Assembly (NCBI GenBank): GCA_008704415.1
Contig: VXIS01000125.1
Location: 1 to 64,000 of the forward strand
Direction: 5' to 3'
Origin: Sphaerosporella brunnea
Taxonomy: Eukaryota > Ascomycota > Pezizomycetes > Pezizales > Pyronemataceae
Length of the DNA stretch: 64,000 bases
Position 1 is the stretch's first letter. Every line of letters starts with the position of its first letter. Below, one piece after another: positions 34,930 to 44,821 of the stretch. The position numbers were made by a program, and so were the translations under genes. The notes under the pieces were generated by a model, which worked only from the letters and a program-made list of their open reading frames with translations, had not been told where the DNA came from and ran no database searches.

Positions 34930-35186
34930 GACATTGCGGGGGTTTTATTCGTTGTACATAGCGCATACTCTGTGGAGAAAACACACGAACACATTCCCAA
35001 TGCTGTCAATCATGGTAAATCTATTGATCTCTCGTGCGTGATACCAGATCTACCGATTAATATTGAAGAGGTCTAAGTGTCTATTGGTCTGAGCTACGGA
35101 AGACTATCGAGTAGGCGCCAAGCATCTAACCCTAACTCTTGGCTGTATCCCTACAGCGGGAACTCTAAGAATTTCGCCGAGAGCGG
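34930..35186. other. No recognisable gene
   Basis: Short frames only. Confidence 0.3.
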
Positions 35187-35194
35187 GGTCTGAA

Positions 35195-35469
35195 TAGCGT
35201 TCTCAGTAGCCAGCCAGCCGGGTTGGGCTGCGTTGGGCTGATCAAAAAGCCAGCCCGGCTTTTCAACTCCCAGCCCCGCCGACTGGCTGTGAGCTGTTGC
35301 TCGGTATGAAGAATTGACATCATTTTCGATTCGCTGGTTATCGCTCTGTACCGATTCGCCAGCCAGCCCGGGCTTTGTAGCCGGGCTGATCAAACAGCCA
35401 GCCCAGCCGGCCCATTTTGGGATCCGGGCTGACAGCCCGGGCTTTTTGGGTCGGCTATTGAGAGCACTG
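35195..35469. mobile_element. Complete hAT-type MITE (275 bp) with 8-bp target duplication
   Basis: The direct repeat GGTCTGAA flanks the element at 35187-35194 and 35470-35477. The left end TAGCGTTCTCAGTAGCC and the mirrored right end CAGTGCTCTCAATAGCC are terminal inverted repeats of the hAT style (YAGNG...). The interior is GC-rich, with repeated CAGCCCGG words and no transposase. Related ends occur at 39103, 46625-46690, 53762-53875 and 63731-63850, so this is a family. Confidence 0.85.
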
Positions 35470-35477
35470 GGTCTGAA

Positions 35478-36348
35478 TATCAAAAGGTTTGTTTTGGCGG
35501 CTTTGGCGAGCTGATAGGTGTTGTCGCGGTCTGCGGAACGAATTGGAAGAATTTGACTTAATGGAGAGGTATCCAGGTTTAACGGACAGGCAGAGAGTTT
35601 GACGATTCGTAAGAAAGTTCTGGCAGAGGGAGCGTTTATAACGACATCAGGACGGCCCAGCCGACACATTTTTTGCCTGACGGAGAACGGGATGGCACAA
35701 TAAAATCGGCGGATCACCGCCACACAGCTAGTCTCTGCGGAGTCACAAACAAAATTTCGGGCCGTCAGAGCCCTGGCCGCCGGGGAAGCATTCCCGCTCT
35801 TCCTTATTAGTGAGTGGACCCACTGATTTCCGCTCGACTGTCAGGGGCAAAGCAAACTCCATCGCCTGTGCCTCCATCAGTCAGTAGTAGTCCTGCTTGA
35901 TGAGATGTGGCAGTTCTGTGGCTTTCAGAGTGGTCAAGGGAAAGCGCTTGATGGCTGTGTTGAGACATAGAGTATGACTCTCTGGTAGATCCGAGTATGA
36001 ACTAGTGATATACTAGTGCTCGTTTCTGCCTCTTAAGGGAGCAGCAACTCGCACTTAGCTCTGCACCTTGCAATATATCTCTTCACCTACGTTCTGAGTG
36101 TCCACTGCGCAAATCCTATCGTCAACAGGCTGTACCTTCGCCGTTCACGTCTTCAGATTATGACTGCCTTCACGCCAGATTGGTCGAGAAACCCTCGGAC
36201 GGCTAAACTGCACGAGGGCAGACCTCAAATCTCGTGGACCTGCTTTGATCAAGTTTCCCCAATTGAGGACCATCTCTCTCCCACTCCTGTTCAACGCCAG
36301 ACTTCTTAACCCCACCATCTATCACCGCCCCACACCTCTGTCTACACG
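35478..36348. other. No gene seen; probable promoter of the 71-aa gene at its right end
   Basis: The minus-strand frame at 35151-35723 runs across the MITE and is not a gene. The pyrimidine-rich stretch from about 36255 to 36348 fits a promoter/leader. Confidence 0.35.
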
Positions 36349-36619
36349 ATGCCCAACGACCAGTATATCGAGCTGGGTGGCATCGAGCTCAACCCGATGC
36401 CCCCGCTCTGTACGTCTCCGTTCCTCATGGATTGTTCTAGCAAACGCTAACTTGACGGACACAGACGGCCCCAACAACGTCGCCGACGGTAACGATCGCC
36501 CATCGAACTACATTGCGCGCCCCGAGCGCGCCTGCAAGTGCGGCCTGCCGGCTATGTTGGTGATCATCGGAGTGCTTATTCTTCTCGGCTTGGTCATTGT
36601 CTACGGATTCCTTTACTAA
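36349..36619 (+). CDS. 71-aa single-pass membrane protein with one intron
   Basis: Exons: 36349-36409 and 36465-36619. The 55-bp intron runs GTACGT...ACACAG and the join (CTCT|AC) keeps frame. The product has a polar N-terminus (MPNDQYIELGGIELNPMPP), a short Cys pair (CKCG) and one strong C-terminal hydrophobic helix (AMLVIIGVLILLGLVIVYGF) ending two residues later. This layout matches a tail-anchored protein. Canonical splice sites and an intact frame across the join make it likely real. No named family recognised. Confidence 0.6.
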
Positions 36620-37400
36620 GCGCTGTTCTAAGATTTCGCAGTAAAGAGTTTCGGTCCTGGGAGGTTTCGTGGGTTTGTGGGAAAAGTGAGTTGGAGGATC
36701 AATCTCCCAACGAACGAGGAGCATGCATTACTTTGAAATTCAAGATACCGGGTGCAGTAGAGCGTGACAGGGGTTAATTTGGGAAAACCGTATATACCTC
36801 CTTCACTGTACCCCACCACCACCACGCGGATCACCATCACCACTACCATCCCACCTTCTCGACAATGCCAGACGCTCATCCACCACCACCACCACAATCC
36901 TCTCCGCCCCTAGCGAGTCGCCTGGGCGTTTTTTTCCTCCCCGCTTCCTTGGTTGACGATCCGACGCTGCTCGGTCGCGCGCTTCTAAGATTCGATCCAC
37001 GCCGCGGCTACCTGCAGCATGACACTGAAATATCCCGATAAGAGCCATTTACCTGTGTCAATCAGGCAAGAGCTGCGAAAGCATCCTCGTCCACGCGGCC
37101 AGCCATCTAATGTATCAATTGAAGCTCGCAAGAACCTCATTGCTTCGTGGGTGACACAGTTTGAGGAATCCACAACGGCGGAAAGCAGCTTTAAGCAAGG
37201 GAAAAATTGTTGAAACTACGATCGGTGAAAGCAAAGGACCAGGTTTCTTAACAACTATCTCTCCAAACATTTCCATAAAATGTGAATACCCAGGAATATC
37301 GGTTGCTTCCTTGCTATTTTGTAGTGTAGTGTTTCACCCAGTCTCCTTAGATCCCCAATACTGATCCTGGCTGAAATACTATCTCCCGTTCTAATAAGGA
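36620..37400. other. No clear gene
   Basis: A CCACCACCACC-rich stretch lies at 36808-36895. A short frame at 37019-37213 (basic N-terminus) is not recognisable. Confidence 0.3.
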
Positions 37401-38450
37401 AATGCATAGAAGTCCTTGCTTATAACTCCCAAACCGTGTGAGCCATGCCGAGCCCCCTGTTCAATCTTTGTGATCCACATGAGGCTTCGTTAACACATTG
37501 ATTAACAATACTCAATTCGCAAATAGCTCTTCCTCAAAGGTTTCCGTGGCTCTTCTATCTCCCGCCTGTCTTAGGCTCGCAAATGTTTGCCTGTATTCAT
37601 TTCCAAGTTTGCGATCCACTCCGGTGAAACATGCGTCCAGGGTTTGTGTAATGTTTCCACACCACACTTGCAGGTCACAGATTATTTACCCGCTGTAAGA
37701 TGTTTGGCCAGCCAGATCCTTAGTAAGGACTGCTTGGGTGTGTTCATGGCCTTGTTCTTTAAACAACCTGAAGTAATAGGTTCTGACAGGTGCCCCAGCT
37801 CCTTTGGCCCAACTAAACTGTTGGTTTTCCTCCTTTGCGACCCACTGCTGGGTGTCTGAATGGCGACGAGAATCGATCTGCTGATGCGGATGAGCAGAAC
37901 GTATGACTTTGTCGATGTTTTCAGCGGCCATAGTCTTGTCCCCAAAGCATTGGTATAAAAGGCAACCATTGGCACGAGATTTTTATCCAAAGCCAAATAG
38001 CTTTTACCTTCTGGTACTCAAATCCCTCCACCTGTGCCATTGGTGTTCCCTTGAGTGACCCTTTTTTTTTTCTTGTTTGAGGTCAACGTTGAAAAACACT
38101 TTAATGACCTTTTCTTTTCCAATAAACTCCCATAAGACTTGTCCGGCTTGTTTTTTTGTTCTTTTTGCGTTTTGCTTATACCGAAAAAGCCATTGAAGGT
38201 TTTTTCTCTCCTCGTCAGCCGAAAAGTTTTGGTGTCGAGCTTGAGGTCAGGATGATTCAGCTCAGCCGGCAGACGGATTTGTGGCCAGGGATATGGATAA
38301 GGTGGGTACCCTGTGTTACTGGACCTGATGGTTCCATATCGGGCATTAGATTCTGAATGAAGTCCGGTATGATATGTTGATAGGGTATTTTTGCCTTTTC
38401 AATGATATCTGCTTGGGCCTTCTCGTTAAACCCTGATTTCAAACACGATG
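37400..38450 (-). pseudogene. Degenerate minus-strand coding remnant, family unknown
   Basis: Read on the minus strand, segments with coding-like composition occur in successive different frames. Examples are KAQADIIEKAKIPYQHIIP, then TNALGTRLWPLKTSTKSYVL, then TYYFRLFKEQGHEHTQAV, then a CKCG-containing stretch. Stops and shifts separate them. It looks like a decayed gene or transposon ORF of about 1 kb, more AT-rich than the active genes. I could not place it in a family. Confidence 0.3.
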
Positions 38451-40140
38451 AATTTGTTCAAAGTGTATACCCTCACTACTCAAGGTAATGGCTTGAGCAG
38501 CGGCCAAATGGCAGCACTACTCGTTGTTGGGTTAGGGTTATCGGCTCACCTTTGCGGCACCTTGGCACTCCTGCTTGAAAACTCCGGTTGAGGGTCTGAC
38601 TGGCAGGCAAGCCCGCGCTGGGGAGACTGCGGAAAAACTGCTCGCAAGCAAGCGCGTTTTTCCACCTCAAATGTTTTCGGTAGCAGGTCCTATGGGGTCC
38701 TGTGGTCCTGTAGGGTGTCGACGGTCCTGGGAGGGTTCGAAACAACGACAGTTGCCCGCTCCGGGGGAGTAGACTGACTGCAATGGCTCGCGTCACGCGC
38801 GCGCAACAAGGAGCGGTAGGCGGTGAGCGTGTCATTGGAGCGGGTTCTACAGGGCGCGGCTGGAGCGGGTGTGGGTGGAGTGGTTGGAGCGGGCACGCGG
38901 GTTTGCGATCTGTGTGTGTTTTTTAAAAAGAAGTCCGGGTCACTAGCTTGTCTCCGGCGCAGAGACCCAGCAGCGGTGGTACTTGAAGTTCATCTGCCGT
39001 GCGTGTGTCGTTCCTCGCGACAAATACGTGGTAGCGGACAAGTCGGTTGCATTGGCAAGCTGCCGGCAGACGAGAAGCAGTTGAAAGATGTCAGATTCTG
39101 ACGCAAGTGTTATTATCAATACCAGCCGGCCTGGGCTGTTGGCTGTTGGCTGTCCGGCAGTTGTAAACACCCGGCTGGCTGGTAATTGCAGAGCTGAGGA
39201 AACGAGCAAGCTTGAAGGGACGCGGTGCTGACAAGTGCGGCTGCGTCACTGGAAATCACTCGCTTCATTCGCAGCCGGGGCTAAACCGGCTGCTGTCCGG
39301 GCTTCATCGTTCGACCCTTCCGTTGACGCGGCAGTGTCCCTGGGGAAAGTGCCACGCGGTGGCCGCTCCTCGGCAGATCGGGCAATCGTACATAGTGTTG
39401 GAGACGCGATGGAGGCACATGGTATATGACTATCCGAGGCACGTGTTCACACGGTCTGGGGAAGAGCACTTATTGACGGCTTGGTGGTGTAGCAAAACAA
39501 AAAGATGAGTGATAGTTCTTAGGGCTGTGAGCATCAGTCAAGCCTCCGGGAAGCGTTATACTCACGCTGCGACTGTACGTACCTATGACCTAGCTAGGCG
39601 ACGAGCATTGAAGCGCTACACCGAGGTTTCAGTACGCTACCACCTTCTCGCTAGATTCGCAATGGCATTAGGTGAAGCGCTGCACCGTTAAGCCGTGGTA
39701 CTTGTGGATACACCGACGTGGCATCGCTGGTGCCCCATATTCTTATGATCTGACTTCCTTATAATCGAACAAAACTGATTCAGAGTTGGCGATACCAGAA
39801 CCAAAATAATTACATCTAGAACTGCAGGGGGTTTCTCCCAGCGATTTCATCGCTGGCTGGTTGGTGTTCCCTAGCAAATTTCAAAACCGCCGGCTAACCT
39901 TACTATCACCCTTTTTGGTCTGGATGGATGGTTGTCATGGGGGCGCGACAGTGTCGGAGCTGGGTTCGATGATGTCGATGCCTTCTTCGTTGATTGGGCT
40001 TGCAGAAAAGTCATAGATGATAGATACCGTGTATAAACTTCGGGTATGAAGGTGAACGGCTTGGGTAGGTCAAGGTGAAAAAGGCTTAAGTAGGTCAAGG
40101 TGTGCTTCATATACTCCCGTACTTCTTTCCAAATATCAAA
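38451..40140. other. No recognised gene
   Basis: Apart from the hAT-MITE-like end near 39103-39185, only short frames are seen. Confidence 0.35.
39103..39185. mobile_element. hAT-MITE-like fragment
   Basis: AGTGTTATTATCAATACCAGCC resembles the family end (CAGTGTTGCTAATAGCCAGCC at 46690). It is followed by GC-rich CAGCC/GGCTG words and a mirrored CCGGCTGGCTGG at the other side. No target duplication found. Confidence 0.4.
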
Positions 40141-40290
40141 AAGCCCCCGTGGCCCAGTGGTATAGACTGCTGGGAGGAATCGGCACCCCTTCACGACCGG
40201 GGTGCACCGGTTCGATTCCTGGGGCTTCCTCGCTGCCCCCTTCACGGCTGGGGGCGGAAGGTTTTGTTTTCGATTTTTTGAGCCCCCACC
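40141..40290 (+). ncRNA. tRNA-like SINE candidate with RNA polymerase III boxes
   Basis: An A box TGGCCCAGTGG (40150-40160) and a B box GGTTCGATTCC (40209-40219) stand 48 bp apart, as in tRNA genes. The outer segment AAGCCCC (40141) pairs with GGGGCTT (40221-40227). A CACCCC/GGGGTG hairpin lies between the boxes. However, the acceptor and T stems do not fit a proper cloverleaf in register, so this is a tRNA-derived element rather than a working tRNA. A T-rich terminator-like run follows near 40272. Confidence 0.45.
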
Positions 40291-40984
40291 CCACCTTCAT
40301 GTTATTTTTTTATTTTTTTTTCTGGAGGCGTCAGCCGTCAAGATCTTTTTTTGCTCGACCATTCTTTGGGCAGATTGTGTCCATAAACGCCTAGAGTTGG
40401 TGGTAGTGAGGAAGCGAGCGAGCGGCTATGATGCGGCGAGTGATAGTTTGTGCCCGCACGCGCTTACCGTGCATTCAATTTATCCCTTTAGCCCTTGTAG
40501 TTGAGGCTTCCCGCCATGGTCGGCAAAGGTTGAATATTTACCAAGGCTTAGACCGTCCATTTTTAAGACAGGCCAGTGCAAAGAAACGTCGTAGATGGAC
40601 TCGCTGTCTGTTCAAATTAATATTGCGCTTGTTTCAGCGCCTTTTGGTGAAAGCAATGACCAAAAACGGTGGCCTGTTTATCTCAGGCATTCAGGAAGGA
40701 TTAGGTGCTATCGCAGCTCAGTGCTTTTGCCAAATTCAGTCAATGCGTTGCAATATCCAAGCGTTCATGTCCTTGTCAAGCAACAACAACAACAAACTGC
40801 GCAAAAGCCTTCACAAACCCCTCTGCCTTCTTCCCTCCCTTCGTCTCTATGCATCGATGTAAGAAATCTTTAAAATGCCAGTAGTCTTCAGAGCGTCATA
40901 CTCACCCATGCCACGCGACCGCCGTGACCTCGTCGGTCGTGGCCGTCACCGATGACCGACTTCCCTGCTTTAGAACCAGTACAA
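40291..40984. other. No recognised gene
   Basis: A 92-residue plus-strand frame at 40595-40873 contains a Gln run and a Ser/Pro tail but no domain; it may be a gene scrap. Confidence 0.3.
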
Positions 40985-41310
40985 TCGAACGAGTGACCGA
41001 TTATGATTCTCTCCTTCAAAGACTGAAAAAAAACTCATGGGAATAATCCCATGAGAAAGTCCCGAAAACCGAACCCACCACCCCCAGGGTTTCCAATTCT
41101 TTTATACCACTGCGCTGCCAGGGCTTTTTTACATCTGCTTGGAGTCACACCGACTCACGAACGTTCGAACTGCTTGGAGAAAAAAAAACATCTTATTCGA
41201 CATCTCAAATGGGACTAGGTATCACTTAAGCTACGAAAATACTCGATGGGTTCTCGTCCCCGGCTGTAAGGATGCCGCGGAAGGCCCCACAAGTCAAATT
41301 CATACTGACC
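40985..41310 (-). repeat. Dispersed repeat R1, copy 1 (tRNA-like core)
   Basis: This ~325-bp sequence matches 58915-59185 in several blocks. They are GAGTGACC...CATGATT-CTCC-TTCAAAG, a perfect 22-bp palindrome at 41034-41055 built on CTCATGGGA, TTCCAATTCTTTTATACCAC, AACTGCTT(G/A)GAGAAA and the CTGTAAG(G/C)ATGCC block. On the minus strand it reads TGGCAGCGCAGTGG (A-box-like, 41107-41120) and GGGTTCGGTTTTC (B-box-like, 41064-41076). It may therefore be a SINE related to 40141-40290. Confidence 0.6.
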
Positions 41311-42791
41311 GTGTCTTGACTTCTCTTCTCTCTGCGTGCACGTACAGGGGCATCTCGAGCAGCGGTGGGCATGGGAGTCATTCAGTACGAAGGCCGAGAG
41401 CATCTTAATCATGAACCGATAAATAGAAACCATGATGAATCTTTCGAGGTTGCATGCAGACGATAAATATGATTACGCACACACACAAAAGCACGCAAAA
41501 AGGCAACCCCCCCCCCCCCAACAGGACCAATTTCAGGCTTGAAAAGGAAGTAACAGCCCCCCATCTATACCCTTACGATTTTTTTCGTCCGTGGACGGAG
41601 AGTTCCACTCAAAACACCTCCAGCAACGTCGAAGGTGATAACGGAGCTGCGACGGGGGTTCGCAGAACCTCTGCCGTCAAATCCAGAAGCCTGCACGGTG
41701 GCCGATTGCCATAGTGCCAGGCTCGGAGTGCTTTGTGTAGGAATGCTTGATCATCGCGGCGAAGGAAAACACCCTTGAACAGGTGGCCCATTACTCCCCC
41801 CCCCCCCCGAAACGCTAGCCAGTTGGAATCAGCGCCTGCCGGTTTTCGCCGAGAACTTCTTTTGCTAATGCCGGGCCGCCCGTCGTGCGTGGGGTATTGC
41901 GGGCTGTGTAGGTGGCTGGAATCTTGTACGTCAGCCACATTCGTGGTGCCCGGACCCTGGACAAGGCGGAACAGAACGCAGTGATGATTGACATTGTGGC
42001 TTTTGCAGATTTCTAGGGAGGAATAGAGAACGGAAAGGACCATCGCTAGGGCTTGTTGTAGCGCCTGAAGGAGAGTTTTTACCTGTTCTGAGCCATCAGA
42101 AAGTACCTTTCAAATACCACCATGGCAGCGGCGTGGAGACGGCGGCCGGATGACGGCGGCGGTCCTATAGCTAGAAGTCGGGTGGAACTCGCAGCAGTGG
42201 ATTTCTTCTTCATGACTCAAGCTGCGGGATTTCCAAATCCACTGAACAGATTGATAAGGGTCGTGTGGAGTTGGAATATATATCGGATGAACCGATTGCG
42301 ACCGCGACGTAAATGAGACCCCGAAAGGATGCAGCATATCGGACTAGGGTAATTTCGGCCTTCTCTGTAGGTATTTCTCCAGCCGGTGGGATGGTGGGGG
42401 GTTACTGAACTCACCAAAGGAAACGCATCGAACAAAAGAACCTGTTTGTGGCCGCAAGACGGGCACCGCAAAGCCAACACGAAGCCTGAGCCATTCCACA
42501 GTTTTTTGCCGCCAAATAGGAGTGGGCTGCATACCATGTCGCAACGCACACACGTTGTATGCAGCTCAGGATGGAAACCTTGTTTTTGGTCGCGGGACAC
42601 AAAGAGATTCAACACGCGTCACTGCGTAGCACTCGGAAGTCCGCAAGTACAGTTGCCGGTCATTGGATAGCAGAGCGAGTGATAGCTCATCCGAGCGCTA
42701 ACACAGATCTTCACCGTAAAGTTCACCCACCAAAACCTGAGCATACCGCTGCCCCTAAAGCTTGTGGCGCTACTTCATCGCGGATGAAGCC
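41311..42791. other. No recognised gene
   Basis: Runs of C at 41509-41519 and 41798-41808. A minus-strand frame at 42217-42615 holds two CxxC pairs (CVRC, CPSC) about 45 residues apart, but nothing else supports a gene. Confidence 0.3.
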
Positions 42792-42992
42792 CTACATTTC
42801 CTCCGGTTCCTCCTCCTTAGCTTCTGTTCCACCAGGGTAAGCCGGATCTCCCTCCACACCCACACAGCGGAAGTCCCAATCGTCATAATCGCCCTCATCC
42901 ACAGTAATATCGTCGACAAACTCGGGCTGCGGATCCTTCGGGGGTACCGGTTCTACGAAAGTGAGTTTGATGGTGCCGGGTTGTCGAGACAT
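42792..42992 (-). CDS. Possible small acidic protein (66 aa)
   Basis: The ATG at 42992 opens a frame rich in Asp/Glu/Pro (DDITVDEGDYDDWDF) ending EEEPEEM. Composition and the C/A-rich upstream sequence are compatible with a gene, but no homologue is recognised, and it may be the first exon of a broken gene. Confidence 0.25.
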   Translation of the reverse strand: MSRQPGTIKLTFVEPVPPKDPQPEFVDDITVDEGDYDDWDFRCVGVEGDPAYPGGTEAKEEEPEEM

Positions 42993-44652
42993 GGTTGCTG
43001 AACGTTTGCGGGAGTCGACGGGTTCCTGTCGGGGTGGCGGGAGGGTAAGGTCGTTGGGTGGGGAGGGCCGGTGGTGGATTGCCTGACATGGAAGAGGTGT
43101 GGGGGTATTTATCCTGCTAAGCAGGTTCGATTCCCTTCAGGTTGAGTCGATCAAGGTTGGTCCCGAGGAAGAGGCATACCTTCAGCATGTTTACCGATGT
43201 CTTGCGCCTTGCAGAACGCCTTTCTCATTTTTCGGCTTTGGGCATTTGATCTGTCTGTGGTTTTTTTTTTCTCCCTCCTGTAAGCCATATTCTACCGGAA
43301 ATCCTACGGACTATCCAACCCACTATCCGAACCTCGAGGGCTATGCGCCTCGCGCGCGCACATGACTGTCACTCCGTTCTCGTGCGCTTGGCCTACCTGC
43401 TCCGAGGGTTTGAATTCTGTCGGTTCCCTCTCTTTCCACCTTTACACTTCACAACACCGCTCTAGCTCCAGCCGACCCGGGTGAATCTCGCGGTTGCGTC
43501 TCCGCTGCTTTTACGTCGTCCAAGTTGTCAGCCGCACGGCTACCGCTGCCAAAAGCGATGGTGACAGCTGCTACCGCCAGCGCAGTGGCGCTCACAACCG
43601 TGGCAACAACTGCGGTTAAAATCCGATCGAATACGCAGAAAGAACTATGCTGAGTCTCTTCCGCGGAGTGTAGCCACCGAGCATTACGTGGCAGAGGCGG
43701 GCCAGCATCTTTTTGTGAACAAGGCATATGCAGCGCAGAGTTGCACCGGATGTTTATTTTTGTCCACCCCTCAAGGCCGATCCTCGCTCCTTGTTTGCCA
43801 AACGTCCACGGCATGGCGAGAGTAGTGTGAAACCACTGTCAGCCGGGACACTTCCGGATGGTATAGAGAAATAGTCGCGAGCCATTGTGGCCAGTCTGGT
43901 CTGGTAATACTTACCAGTCTGGTAATACTTACCTTACCAGGCCTAGGCGTCCCCAGGCACTCCGCAATCCCGCGAAACGACCTTGCAGAGATTGTAACCG
44001 GAGACCCTGCAGTCGCCGCGTGACCGAGTTCCGGGTCTCCAGAGAAGCCGCCGCCAACAGGCAATCGCTGTGAAGACCAGACCAAAGTGGTTGCTAGTCA
44101 GGGGCAACAAACTACCACTGAAAATACTCAAGGCGTTCGAGGCGGCCGGCGGGGCTTTGGTAGACGCGGTGCGTGAGGATTTCGATCAGGTTTGAACGAT
44201 GGAAGAGGTCCGCGGTGCACGTAGGTAGTCTCTTATGGTTGTTATTAACCTATTGCATTGGGTGTACCCCACAACATCCCGGTGCACCGTGATTTCAGTC
44301 TGCCGTGACATGCTCGCGCCAAGTATATATCTCAGTGGTTACCAGGCCGCCGCTCAAGCGCACGAGCGCGGCTGCCGGGTGGAGAGCGTGTCGGCGCGCG
44401 GTAGTACGCGAGGTCTGGATAGTGGGTTGGATAGTCCGTAGGCTTTCCGTATTCTACGGTAGCCATTGAGTGACAGACTGTGAATGAGGTTCAGACGAGT
44501 GATGCCCTATGAGAAGTCGAAATTGAACGGAAACCCTACCGTGACGCGCCGTAAGCCATAGGCATGGCTGTGATGGGGAAAATTTAGCCATGTTCAGGAG
44601 GACGTTGGGTTTGAAGTGGCTTTGTGTGTAATTATTTTTATGTCCGCATGGC
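42993..44652. other. No recognised gene
   Basis: A ~19-bp direct repeat built on CCAGTCTGGTAATACTTA lies at 43893-43932. The minus-strand frame at 43449-43814 has one hydrophobic segment but nothing else. Confidence 0.35.
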
Positions 44653-44726
44653 GCACACCTTGGCGCGCATGTACTTAGCTCTCTCGCTCTCTCTCTCTTA
44701 TATACTATACATACACATTACGACCA
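44653..44726 (+). repeat. 5' LTR, partial
   Basis: It matches 46522-46588, with seven extra bases in the TATA-rich part (TATATACTATACATACAC versus TATATATACAC), and ends ACCA. The segment matching 46482-46521 is absent at its left. Confidence 0.75.
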
Positions 44727-44732
44727 TCAACC

Positions 44733-44744
44733 TGGTAGCAGCAC
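44733..44744 (+). other. Probable primer-binding site
   Basis: TGGTAGCAGCAC sits a few bases inside the 5' LTR; TGGTAG is the complement of the initiator-Met tRNA 3' end, the usual primer of many LTR elements. Confidence 0.5.
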
Positions 44745-44821
44745 TTTTTGTCGCAACCCACCGTATAATTCGCCGCGAGTCTCGCGACATCCCCGCAACC
44801 GGTGGTACAAACGACAACCGA

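Noticed and set aside
35151..35723. 190-aa minus-strand ORF
   Set aside because: It runs straight through the hAT MITE and both its target duplications, and has no domain.
43105..43140. B-box-like GGTTCGATTCCC as part of a tRNA
   Set aside because: No A box or pairing acceptor stem is found upstream.
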